Assembly: GCA_947501625.1 (NCBI GenBank)
Contig: CANMWN010000001.1
Coordinates: 941,319 to 1,005,318 of the forward strand
DNA: 64,000 bases
Source: an uncultured Flavobacteriaceae bacterium
GTDB taxonomy: Bacteria > Bacteroidota > Bacteroidia > Flavobacteriales > Flavobacteriaceae
Reading direction: 5' to 3'
Shown: one piece after another, positions 43,476 to 52,170 of the stretch
Layout: each line of letters opens with the position of its first letter
How positions within the stretch are numbered: position 1 is the stretch's first letter
The notes under the pieces: model-generated
What the model was told of the DNA's origin: nothing
The model's database searches: none
Seen by the model: only the letters and a program-made list of their open reading frames with translations
Translations under genes and position numbers: made by a program

Positions 43476-46307
43476 TTAATGCGCATCCAACCAATTTTCT
43501 CCAATATCTAAATCTACATCGAGAGGAATAGAAAGTTTATAGGCGTTTTCCATTTCATTTTTAATGATAGGTTTCAATAATTCAAGTTCATCTTTATGGA
43601 TATCAAAAACCAATTCATCATGCACTTGAAGTAACATCTTAGACTTATAATTTTCTTTTTCAAATAGGTTTTGAATATTTATCATTGCAATTTTGATTAT
43701 ATCTGCAGCACTTCCTTGAATAGGAGCATTTACAGCATTTCGTTCATCACCTGAACGAACTATTGCGTTTTGCGAATTTATGTTTTTTAAATATCTACGG
43801 CGACCTAAAAGTGTTTCAACATAACCATGATCTCTTGCAAAATCTACTTGTTTGGAAATATAATTTTTTAGTGTAGGATAGGTTTGATAATAGGCTTCAA
43901 TCAGTTCTTTAGATTCAGTTCTGCTTAAATTGGTTTGATTGCTTAATCCAAAAGCAGAAACACCATAAATAATTCCAAAATTAACTGTTTTGGCATGACT
44001 TCTTTGTTCACGAGTCACTTCATCAATTGGGACATTAAATACTTTTGCTGCTGTTGCTCGGTGAATATCTTCTCCGTTTTTAAACGATTCTTTCATAGCT
44101 TCATCACCACTTAATTCAGCAATTAAACGCAATTCAATTTGAGAATAATCGGCAGCTAAAAGGATGTAATCATTGTTTCTTGGAACAAATGCCTTTCTCA
44201 CTTGTCTTCCGCGTTCAGTTCTTATAGGAATATTCTGTAAATTAGGATTGTTGGAACTTAACCTTCCAGTTGCTGCAACTGCCTGACTATAAGTTGTATG
44301 AATTCGATGCGTTTCTTTATTTATTTCATTTGGAAGCGAATCAACATATGTATTTTTTAATTTCACCAATCCACGCCATTGAAGAATATTAGCAACAATT
44401 TCATGATCTTTGGCTAAATATGAAAGTACATCTTCACTCGTTTTATATTGACCAGTTTTTGTCTTTTTTGGTTTGTCAACCAATTTTAAATGATCAAAAA
44501 GCACTTCACCAAGTTGTTTTGGAGATGCTAAATTAAACTCAACTTTTGCTTCTCCGTAGATTTTGCTTTCAAGTTCCAAAATATCTTTGGTTAAATCTTC
44601 AGAAAGGCTTTTTAGGAAATCGCCGTCAACATTAATTCCTTCAATTTCCATCTCTGAGAGTACTTTTACTAACGGAATTTCAATTTCTTTAAACAGTTTC
44701 GTTAAGTTGTTTTTTTCTAACTCTTTTTCAAAAACTTCTTTCAATTGAAATGTAATATCAGCATCTTCAACTGCATATTCAGTAATTTCTTCAATGCTTA
44801 CATCACTCATCAATTTTTGATTCTTACCTTTTTTACCTATCAAGTTTTCTATAGCTATTGGTTGGTAGTTTAAGTAAGTTTCAGCAAGAACATTCATGTT
44901 GTGTCTCATATCTGGATTAATCAGATAATGTGCTAACATGGTGTCAAAAATTGGTCCTTTAACTTCAATATTATATTTATGTAAAACCTTAATGTCATAT
45001 TTTATATTCTGACCGATTTTCTCAATGGTTACATCTTCAAAAAATGGTTTAAATTCATCTAATATTTGTTTGATTTCATCTAAGGTTCCATTAAAGGGCA
45101 CATAATATCCTTTTCCTTTTTCGTATGAAAAAGCTATCCCAACTAAATCGGCAGTTAAAGGATTTAATCCAGTTGTTTCGGTGTCAAAACAAACAGATTT
45201 TTGCTGAATTAGTTTTTTAATTAGTAATTTTCTTGACAACTCATTATTTATATATTGATAAAAATGATTGACATTTTTTGCTTCTTTAAATCCAGTTATA
45301 TTTTCTTCTTCAGTATTTGTTGTAGTTGGAGTTGCAAATAAGTCTAATTGAGAGGGCTCAGAAGTTGTTTTTTTAGTGTCTTTTGTCTCAGTTTCTTGAG
45401 TAGGCTTTTCTTCAGTTTCAGTTTTTAATGCAAATGTATTATTGAAATTAACTATCAATCTTCTGAATTCTAATTCCGTAAAAATTTTAGTGACTTCTTT
45501 AGAGTCTGGTTGCTCAAGTTCAAAATCATCAAAGCTAAATTCGACTGGAACATCTAAAATAATTCGCGCCAATTCTTTGGATAGCAAACCTAATTCTTTG
45601 GCGCCTTCCACTTTTTCTTTCATTTTACCTTTTAACTCATGCGTATTGGCTAATAAATTTTCCATGCTTCCATAAGCAGCTAGGAATTTTTTAGCTGTTT
45701 TTTCTCCTACTCCAGGGAGTCCAGGAATATTATCTGCGCTATCTCCCATCATTCCCAAAAAATCGATAACTTGCTCTGGCCTTTCTACCTCAAACTTTTT
45801 TTGAACTTCAGGAATTCCCCAAGTCTCATAACCGCCACCAAAAACTGGGCGATACATAAAGATATTTTCACTTACTAGTTGCGCAAAATCCTTATCAGGT
45901 GTTACCATAAATGTTTGATAACCTTCTTTTTCGGCTTTTTTTGCCAGTGTTCCAATTACATCATCAGCTTCGTACCCTTCTTTTACCATAATGGGAATAT
46001 GCATCGCTTTGAGAATCTCATAAATATACGGAACTGCAATTTTGATGGCTTCTGGAGTTTCATCTCTGTTGGCTTTATATTCAGGGAAAACTTCATTTCT
46101 AGCAACACTACCACCTTTGTCAAAACAAACACCCAAATGATCTGGGCGTTCACGCTTTATAACATCTAATAAAGAGTTCATAAAACCCATAATTGCAGAG
46201 GTATCCATCCCTTTAGAGTTTATTCTTGGGTTTTTAATAAAGGCGTAGTATCCGCGGAAAATTAATGCGTAAGCATCAACTAAAAAAAGACGTTTTTTTT
46301 CTGACAT
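43476..46307 (-). CDS. polA: DNA polymerase I
   Basis: 943 aa with all three domains: 5'-3' exonuclease (1-290, DADDV-like YEADDVIGTLA and GDSADNIPGLPGVGEKTA), a 3'-5' proofreading exonuclease with intact DEDD residues (VCFDTETTGL, IGQNIKYD, YAVEDADITF) and the polymerase A palm (LAADYSQIELRLIAELSGD, LLQVHDELVFD). It is used in repair and Okazaki fragment maturation. An acidic Thr/Glu-rich linker (about 300-340) is longer than in E. coli. Confidence 0.97.
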   Translation of the reverse strand: MSEKKRLFLVDAYALIFRGYYAFIKNPRINSKGMDTSAIMGFMNSLLDVIKRERPDHLGVCFDKGGSVARNEVFPEYKANRDETPEAIKIAVPYIYEILKAMHIPIMVKEGYEADDVIGTLAKKAEKEGYQTFMVTPDKDFAQLVSENIFMYRPVFGGGYETWGIPEVQKKFEVERPEQVIDFLGMMGDSADNIPGLPGVGEKTAKKFLAAYGSMENLLANTHELKGKMKEKVEGAKELGLLSKELARIILDVPVEFSFDDFELEQPDSKEVTKIFTELEFRRLIVNFNNTFALKTETEEKPTQETETKDTKKTTSEPSQLDLFATPTTTNTEEENITGFKEAKNVNHFYQYINNELSRKLLIKKLIQQKSVCFDTETTGLNPLTADLVGIAFSYEKGKGYYVPFNGTLDEIKQILDEFKPFFEDVTIEKIGQNIKYDIKVLHKYNIEVKGPIFDTMLAHYLINPDMRHNMNVLAETYLNYQPIAIENLIGKKGKNQKLMSDVSIEEITEYAVEDADITFQLKEVFEKELEKNNLTKLFKEIEIPLVKVLSEMEIEGINVDGDFLKSLSEDLTKDILELESKIYGEAKVEFNLASPKQLGEVLFDHLKLVDKPKKTKTGQYKTSEDVLSYLAKDHEIVANILQWRGLVKLKNTYVDSLPNEINKETHRIHTTYSQAVAATGRLSSNNPNLQNIPIRTERGRQVRKAFVPRNNDYILLAADYSQIELRLIAELSGDEAMKESFKNGEDIHRATAAKVFNVPIDEVTREQRSHAKTVNFGIIYGVSAFGLSNQTNLSRTESKELIEAYYQTYPTLKNYISKQVDFARDHGYVETLLGRRRYLKNINSQNAIVRSGDERNAVNAPIQGSAADIIKIAMINIQNLFEKENYKSKMLLQVHDELVFDIHKDELELLKPIIKNEMENAYKLSIPLDVDLDIGENWLDAH

Positions 46308-46394
46308 TTGGTATAAATAATAAAGTTATAAAATTACGAAACTTATTTATCTATTTGAATTACTATTTGTAATTTTCCGTTTTTAAAATACAAT

Positions 46395-47324
46395 ATGAAT
46401 ACATTTTCAATAGCCATACATGGAGGAGCAGGAACTTTGGTCAAAGGAATGATGACTCCAGAAAAAGAACAAGAATATAAAGGCGCATTAAAAGCAGCAT
46501 TAGATATAGGATATAAAGCCCTTGAGGTTGGAGGTTCAGCAATTAAAGCAGTAGAGGCAGCAGTAATTGCATTGGAAGATTCGCATTTATTTAATGCAGG
46601 AAAAGGTAGCGTGTTTACTGCAACAGAAACGCACGAAATGGATGCTTCTATAATGGATGGTAAAACACTAAATGCTGGAGCAGTTTCTTTGATAAGCGGA
46701 ATTAAAAATCCGGTATCTTTAGCCAGAGATGTCATGGAGAAAAGCGAACATGTTTTTTTGGCTGGTGAGGGAGCGATGCAGTTCGCAAAGCAACTAGACT
46801 ATAAAGTTGAAGATGACACATATTTTTATGATGAATTTCGTCACGAACAGTGGAAAGAAATAAAGCATACGGATAGTTTTCAGTTGGACCATTCGGTGAA
46901 AAAAGATTCTAAGTTTGGAACCGTAGGTGCAGTGGCTTGTGATCAACATGGGAATATCGCAGCAGCAACTTCTACTGGAGGAATGACTAATAAAAAATGG
47001 GGAAGAGTAGGAGATAGTCCAATGATTGGCGCTGGAAATTATGCCAACAATAAAACGTGCGCAATTTCATGTACAGGTAGTGGTGAGTTTTTTATTCGCG
47101 GAGTAGTAGCCTATGATGTTGCTTGCTTAATGGAACATAAAAATATGTCATTGCAAGATGCTTCAGATGAGGTGATTAATAAACGTATTATGGAAATTAA
47201 CGGAGATGGTGGATTAATTGCTGTAGATACACAAGGAAATATTGCAATGCCTTTTAATACCGAAGGCATGTATAGAGCAAGTAAATCTTCAAATGGGAAT
47301 GAAGAGGTTTCTATTTATAAGTAA
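46395..47324 (+). CDS. iaaA: Isoaspartyl peptidase / plant-type L-asparaginase
   Basis: 309 aa Ntn-hydrolase precursor. The autocatalytic cleavage site is before Thr176 (DSKFGTVGAVACDQHGN), the nucleophile of the mature beta subunit. FSIAIHGGAGTL and AGKGSVF mark the alpha subunit. There is no signal peptide. It hydrolyses beta-aspartyl dipeptides, including beta-Asp-Arg released by cyanophycinase. It is next to cyanophycinase and cyanophycin synthetase, so together they cover synthesis and complete breakdown of cyanophycin. Confidence 0.93.
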   Translation: MNTFSIAIHGGAGTLVKGMMTPEKEQEYKGALKAALDIGYKALEVGGSAIKAVEAAVIALEDSHLFNAGKGSVFTATETHEMDASIMDGKTLNAGAVSLISGIKNPVSLARDVMEKSEHVFLAGEGAMQFAKQLDYKVEDDTYFYDEFRHEQWKEIKHTDSFQLDHSVKKDSKFGTVGAVACDQHGNIAAATSTGGMTNKKWGRVGDSPMIGAGNYANNKTCAISCTGSGEFFIRGVVAYDVACLMEHKNMSLQDASDEVINKRIMEINGDGGLIAVDTQGNIAMPFNTEGMYRASKSSNGNEEVSIYK

Positions 47325-47327
47325 AAT

Positions 47328-47343
47328 TCCTGCGAAGGCAGGA
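47328..47343 (+). repeat. Short palindromic element after iaaA (possible dispersed repeat)
   Basis: TCCTGC-GAAG-GCAGGA, a perfect 6-bp GC-rich stem in AT-rich DNA just after the iaaA stop, with no strong U-tract. Similar small CCTGC/GCAGG palindromes occur scattered in Flavobacteriaceae intergenic regions, from memory. I see only one copy in this window. Confidence 0.45.
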
Positions 47344-47394
47344 TCTATTTTAATAATAACTATAAAAGTATGAGATTCCTTTTTTCAAAGTAAT

Positions 47395-48258
47395 TTATAT
47401 AAAAGGCGCTTCAATAGGTAGCACTTCTACTTTTCTGTTTTTAATATCAAACGAGTCTCCATTAGAAAGTACATGCACAGTAAGGTTTGCCATTGTCATA
47501 GGCGTACCTTCTTTTAATACTTTTTCGTTATTGTGAGTTAAGTTACTCCCATCAAATAGTATAACCATTCCAGAGCCAATAACTTTACAGTCATTACCAT
47601 TTTTAATAATCATTCCAGTATCTTCAGCAAGGCCAATACCAAGAAGGTTTGGAAATTTTGCTACTGCTTCTGACTGTCTTCCAAAACGACCTCTTTGAAT
47701 AAAGTGTGTGTCGATAATTAATTCAGGAATCAAGCCTAAACCTTTATACATATCAACAGCACCTTTGATAAAAGCATCAGTAGCACTTCCGCCAGCAATC
47801 ATTTCATTTGCCATAGCCATAGCGCCAGCACTAGTTCCAGCAATTACAAATCCTTCTTCGTTTTTATAACGATCTAAAAGAATTTCATGAATGGTAGTTC
47901 CGCCAATTTTATCAGTAATTTTAGATTGGTCTCCTCCAGAAAACATAATTCCATTAGCCGATTTTATCAATTCAATTGATTCCTTTTTTTCTGAATCTTC
48001 TTTACTTCGAATGTCTAAAATATGAATATTTGTACAACCTAATTTCGTAAAAGCGTCAAGATAATTTTGACCAACTTCAACTGGAATACTGGATGCAGTT
48101 GGGATTACAACAATTTTAGAGTTGATACCTCCAGATTCTTTAACTACGTGGAATAATATTCCATCATCAATAAATTCTAAAGTGTAGTTTTCGTTCGATT
48201 CATTTCCTTTATCTTCATTTCCTCCAATAGGAATAAGCGTTCCTTTAATCAATTGCAT
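47395..48258 (-). CDS. cphB: Cyanophycinase
   Basis: 287 aa serine hydrolase of the S51/peptidase E family. The nucleophile is Ser143 in IAGTSAGAMAMA; IPIGGNEDKGNE, FSGGDQSKI and GLGLIPELIIDTHF are typical cyanophycinase segments. There is no signal peptide, so it acts on intracellular cyanophycin granules, releasing beta-Asp-Arg. It is divergent from cphA and convergent with iaaA. Confidence 0.94.
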   Translation of the reverse strand: MQLIKGTLIPIGGNEDKGNESNENYTLEFIDDGILFHVVKESGGINSKIVVIPTASSIPVEVGQNYLDAFTKLGCTNIHILDIRSKEDSEKKESIELIKSANGIMFSGGDQSKITDKIGGTTIHEILLDRYKNEEGFVIAGTSAGAMAMANEMIAGGSATDAFIKGAVDMYKGLGLIPELIIDTHFIQRGRFGRQSEAVAKFPNLLGIGLAEDTGMIIKNGNDCKVIGSGMVILFDGSNLTHNNEKVLKEGTPMTMANLTVHVLSNGDSFDIKNRKVEVLPIEAPFI

Positions 48259-48373
48259 TTGTGGGTATTTCTATGTATAAAATAATTAGGGCAAAAATAA
48301 ACTAATTTTTTTACTGAAAATTTATATATTTATAATCTTTCACAAAAAAATTAAACTAAAAAAACTAATCAAC

Positions 48374-51016
48374 ATGGAAATACGCAGTATAAATGCAATG
48401 AGAGGACCAAATTATTGGTCTGTACGACGTCATAAATTGATAGTAATGGTCTTGGACCTTCAAGAAATGGAAGAATTTCCTTCCAATAAGATTGATGGTT
48501 TTCCTGAGCGATTGAAAAAAATGTTTCCAACAATGTATTCTCATCGTTGTTCAGAGGGATGTGAAGGTGGTTTTTTTATGCGTGTTGATGATGGGACTTG
48601 GATGGGTCATGTAATTGAACACATCGCTCTTGAAATTCAAACATTGGCTGGAATGGATGTTGGTTTTGGGCGTACTAGAGGTTATGGTGAAGAAGGCGTT
48701 TATAATGTTGTGTTTGCATATATGGAAGAATCTGTAGGGCGTTACGCAGCCAAAGCAGCAGTTAGGATTTGTGAGGCGTTAATTGCTGGAGAAGAATATG
48801 ATATGAGTGAGGATATTCAAGAAATGCGAGAATTACGTGAATCTGATAGGTTAGGGCCAAGTACAGGTTCAATAATTGCTGAAGCAGAAGCAAGAGGTAT
48901 TCCATGGATTCGTTTGAATAAATATTCTTTATGTCAGTTGGGTTATGGAGCAAATCAAAAGAGAATTCAAGCTACTGTAACAAGCGAGACAAGTAGTATT
49001 GGAGTTGAATTGGCTTGTGATAAAGAAGATACCAAATATTTATTAGAACAAGCTGAAGTTGAGGTTCCAAGAGGAGACATCATCAGAAGAGAAAGAAGTT
49101 TAGAAGATGCTTGTGATTATGTAGGATTTCCATTGGTTGTTAAGCCTATTGATGGGAATCACGGTAGAGGCATCACAGTGAATATTCAAAATTATGATGA
49201 AGCGCTTGTTGCTTTTAGACATGCCAAAGAAAGTTCACGAAGTGGAGCCATAATTATAGAAAAATTTATAGTTGGAGATGATTATCGATTATTGGTCATA
49301 AATAATAAATTAGTTGCTGCGGCAATACGTACACCAGCACATGTAATAGGTGATGGAAAATCTACAATTCAAGAATTGATTGATGAAGTAAATAAAGATC
49401 CTCGTAGAGGTTATGGTCATGAAAAAGTGTTGACGCAAATCACTACCAATGAATTGACACAGACAATTATAAAAGATGCAGGATATACCTTAGAGTCAGT
49501 TCTTGATAAAGATGAAAGATTGGTATTAAAGGACACTGCGAACTTAAGCACTGGTGGAACGGCTGAAGACGTGACAGATATTGTTCATCCAGCAAATATT
49601 GCCATGGCTGAGCGTATTTCAAAAATTATTGATTTAGATATTTGTGGAATTGATATTATGACCACTGATATTTCTAAACCACTTTCTGAAACTGGCGGAG
49701 CAGTTCTTGAAGTAAATGCAGGTCCAGGATTTAGAATGCATTTGGCGCCAACAACTGGATTGCCAAGAAATGTTGCAGCACCAGTGATAGATAAACTATT
49801 CCCTCAACAAGGAGATACAGGAAGAATTCCAATTATTGCTACTTCTGGAACCAATGGAAAAACTACAACGACAAGATTGATAGCACATATTGCTAAAATG
49901 AAAGGGCATAGAGTTGGTTATACAACTAGTGATGGTGTATATATTCAAAACAGATTATTAATGACAGGAGATTGTACGGGTCCTGCAAGTGCAGAGTTTG
50001 TATTAAAAGATCCAACGGTGAATTTTGCTGTGTTAGAATGCGCAAGAGGAGGTTTGTTGCGCGCAGGTTTAGGGTTTAAAAAATGTGATGTTGCAGTTGT
50101 AACTAATGTTGCAGCAGATCATCTTGGATTAAAAGGTATTCATACCATCGAGCAATTGGCAAAAGTAAAAGCAGTTGTTCCTGAAACAGTTTTACCTGAC
50201 GGTTATGCAATTTTAAATGCCGATGATGACTTAGTTTATGATATGCGTAGAAATGTAGATTGTAATGTAGCTTTATTTTCTATGGATGAAAATAATCCAA
50301 GAGTAAAAGCATTACAACGATTAAATGGTATTACAGCTGTTTATGAAAATGGTTTTGTGACTATTTGTAGAGGTGAATGGAAAATGCGTTTAATGAAAGC
50401 AGAGCATATTCCATTGACTTATGGCGGAAAGGCTAAATTTATGATTCAAAATGTATTGGCGGCTGTTCTTGCTGCTCATGTACAAGGAATAAGTATTGAA
50501 GATATGAAGGCTGCTTTAGAGACCTTTATTCCTTCAGCTTCTCAAACTCCAGGGCGTTTGAATTTATTTAAGTTCAATGACTTTAGTATTTTATTGGATT
50601 ATGCTCATAATCCTGCAGGAATGAGAGCGCTTCAAAAGTTTACTGACGAATTGGAAGCAACTGTAAAAGTTGGAATTATCGCTGGTATTGGAGATAGAAG
50701 AGTAGAAGATAATAATGAAATGGGAGGAATTGCCGCTGAAATGTTTGACGAAATAATTATTCGTCAAGACAAACGATTACGTGGTAAAACCGAGGAAGAA
50801 TTGATAAAAATGTTAAATGACGGAATTAAAGCAAAAGATCCTAATAAGAAAACTACAATCATTCCATCAGAAAAAGAGGCAATAACTTATGCAGTAAAAA
50901 ATGCTAAAAAAGGTTCCTTGATTATTTTATGTAGTGATGTTATTCCGGATGCATTAGACTTGGTCAAAAAGTTTAAAGAACAAGAAGCAAAAGGAGAATT
51001 GCAGTTTGCTGATTAA
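48374..51016 (+). CDS. cphA: Cyanophycin synthetase
   Basis: 880 aa, as expected for CphA. The N-terminal domain is followed by an ATP-grasp module (about 210-470: FPLVVKPIDGNHGRGITVN, EVNAGPGFRMH) and a Mur-ligase-like module (about 490-870: ATSGTNGKTTTTRLIAHI, AVVTNVAADHLG, LLDYAHNPAGMRAL). It polymerises Asp and Arg into multi-L-arginyl-poly-L-aspartate, adding Asp to the backbone with the ATP-grasp site and Arg with the Mur-like site. Cyanophycin stores nitrogen and carbon. It is followed by a terminator. Confidence 0.96.
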   Translation: MEIRSINAMRGPNYWSVRRHKLIVMVLDLQEMEEFPSNKIDGFPERLKKMFPTMYSHRCSEGCEGGFFMRVDDGTWMGHVIEHIALEIQTLAGMDVGFGRTRGYGEEGVYNVVFAYMEESVGRYAAKAAVRICEALIAGEEYDMSEDIQEMRELRESDRLGPSTGSIIAEAEARGIPWIRLNKYSLCQLGYGANQKRIQATVTSETSSIGVELACDKEDTKYLLEQAEVEVPRGDIIRRERSLEDACDYVGFPLVVKPIDGNHGRGITVNIQNYDEALVAFRHAKESSRSGAIIIEKFIVGDDYRLLVINNKLVAAAIRTPAHVIGDGKSTIQELIDEVNKDPRRGYGHEKVLTQITTNELTQTIIKDAGYTLESVLDKDERLVLKDTANLSTGGTAEDVTDIVHPANIAMAERISKIIDLDICGIDIMTTDISKPLSETGGAVLEVNAGPGFRMHLAPTTGLPRNVAAPVIDKLFPQQGDTGRIPIIATSGTNGKTTTTRLIAHIAKMKGHRVGYTTSDGVYIQNRLLMTGDCTGPASAEFVLKDPTVNFAVLECARGGLLRAGLGFKKCDVAVVTNVAADHLGLKGIHTIEQLAKVKAVVPETVLPDGYAILNADDDLVYDMRRNVDCNVALFSMDENNPRVKALQRLNGITAVYENGFVTICRGEWKMRLMKAEHIPLTYGGKAKFMIQNVLAAVLAAHVQGISIEDMKAALETFIPSASQTPGRLNLFKFNDFSILLDYAHNPAGMRALQKFTDELEATVKVGIIAGIGDRRVEDNNEMGGIAAEMFDEIIIRQDKRLRGKTEEELIKMLNDGIKAKDPNKKTTIIPSEKEAITYAVKNAKKGSLIILCSDVIPDALDLVKKFKEQEAKGELQFAD

Positions 51017-51020
51017 AAAC

Positions 51021-51052
51021 AAAAAAGCCGGAGTTAAACTTCGGTTTTTTTT
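51021..51052 (+). terminator. Rho-independent terminator after cphA
   Basis: AAAAAAGCCGGAG pairs with CTTCGGTTTTTT (one G-U) around a TTAAA-type loop and ends in T8. It begins 5 bases after the cphA stop. Confidence 0.8.
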
Positions 51053-51102
51053 AAATCTGATAATTTTAAGATTGATTTAACAAATAGGTGAAGCAATATT
51101 TC

Positions 51103-51132
51103 TTGTAAATATTGATAAAAATGCTATATTTG
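51103..51132 (+). promoter_or_regulatory. Promoter of the CXXC-less thioredoxin gene
   Basis: TTG at 51103-51105, 19 bases, TATATTTG at 51125-51132. Ideal Bacteroidota spacing. It predicts a leader of about 80 bases before the ATG at 51219. Confidence 0.7.
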
Positions 51133-51218
51133 TTAATCTTAAATGATATTGACATACAGTCGTTTACAATATTTTAATTGTATTTTGAGTTTAATAAAAA
51201 AGTTGATTGAAAAATTTT

Positions 51219-51518
51219 ATGGCAAAGTTTGGAGAGATAATTAGTTCAAATATTCCAGTTTTAATAGATTTCTATACTGATTGGAAAGATAATAATTCGA
51301 ATGATTTGCATTCTGTTTTAAGAGATGTTGCTGCTGCTCTTGGTGATAAAGCAAAAGTAATTAAAATAGATGTTGATAAAAACGAAATACTTGCTAATGC
51401 ATTGAGAATCAAGGGCAATCCTACTTTTATAATTTACAAGGAAGGCGAGATGAAATGGCGTCAAACTGGCGAGCAAGATGCTAATACTTTGATTAATCTT
51501 GTAGAGCAATACGTTTAA
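51219..51518 (+). CDS. Thioredoxin-fold protein lacking the CXXC active site
   Basis: 99 aa from the ATG at 51219; an upstream TTG at 51207 is less likely. The thioredoxin layout is clear: PVLIDFYTDW, then KIDVDKNEIL, then the cis-Pro loop GNPTFIIYKEGE (Pro68). Where CGPC should follow Trp22 there is KDNN, and there is no Cys in the whole protein. It cannot do dithiol-disulfide exchange, so it is more likely a binding or scaffold protein, like the dead thioredoxin domains in some complexes. Its end overlaps the convergent deacetylase gene by 26 bases. Confidence 0.85.
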   Translation: MAKFGEIISSNIPVLIDFYTDWKDNNSNDLHSVLRDVAAALGDKAKVIKIDVDKNEILANALRIKGNPTFIIYKEGEMKWRQTGEQDANTLINLVEQYV

Positions 51519-52167
51519 ACTCAAAACCTTTTTCTGAAAAATGTGCTAATACTTTTGGTAAAGCATATTTTAAATTACTTTCTGCTTTTTTACTATCGTG
51601 AAAAACAACAATGCTTCCGTTATTAGTATTTTTAGTTACATTATCTAAACACTTTTCAACAGTTATTTTCTGGTCAAAATCGGCGCTTAAAACATCCCAC
51701 ATAATTATTTTATAACCTTTTTTATTTAAATTTTTTGCTTGCGAAGGTTTTATTTTTCCATATGGAGGACGGAAAAGAAGTTTTGAATTTCGAATTCTTT
51801 GTTCTGAGTTTTTGAGAAGTTGAAGTGTTTTTTCAGCACGCTCAACATTTTTAAAATAAGTAGCATTGCGACTTTTCCAACCGTTTAAATGATTGTGAGT
51901 ATGATTTCCGATAGAATGACCTTCATCAAGAATTTTTTGACAGATGCTTGGATGGTTAACTACATTTTTCCCAATGCAAAAGAATGTTGCTTTGGCATTA
52001 TATTTTTTTAATTCTTTTAGTGTCCATTCTGTTATTTCAGGTGTAGGACCATCATCAAAAGTTAGAAAGATTCTTTTTTTTTGGTCTTTAGAAGATGAAA
52101 AACTCCAAACATAATTCTTGAAAATACGTTGAATTATGTTTGGAGTTTTAATTGGAAAAAAAGCCAT
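51493..52167 (-). CDS. Polysaccharide deacetylase (NodB/CE4 family)
   Basis: 224 aa. It has the CE4 motifs TFDDGPTPEIT (catalytic base and metal Asp), the metal-binding HxxxH in SIGNHTHNHLNG, the RPPYGK loop and a late FHDS. It removes N- or O-acetyl groups from a glycan such as peptidoglycan or an exopolysaccharide. No signal peptide is visible; the N-terminus (FPIKTPNIIQRIFKNYVW) may be a weak anchor. It is 3 bases downstream of the DUF2723 gene. Confidence 0.9.
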   Translation of the reverse strand: MAFFPIKTPNIIQRIFKNYVWSFSSSKDQKKRIFLTFDDGPTPEITEWTLKELKKYNAKATFFCIGKNVVNHPSICQKILDEGHSIGNHTHNHLNGWKSRNATYFKNVERAEKTLQLLKNSEQRIRNSKLLFRPPYGKIKPSQAKNLNKKGYKIIMWDVLSADFDQKITVEKCLDNVTKNTNNGSIVVFHDSKKAESNLKYALPKVLAHFSEKGFEFKRIALQD

Positions 52168-52170
52168 GAT

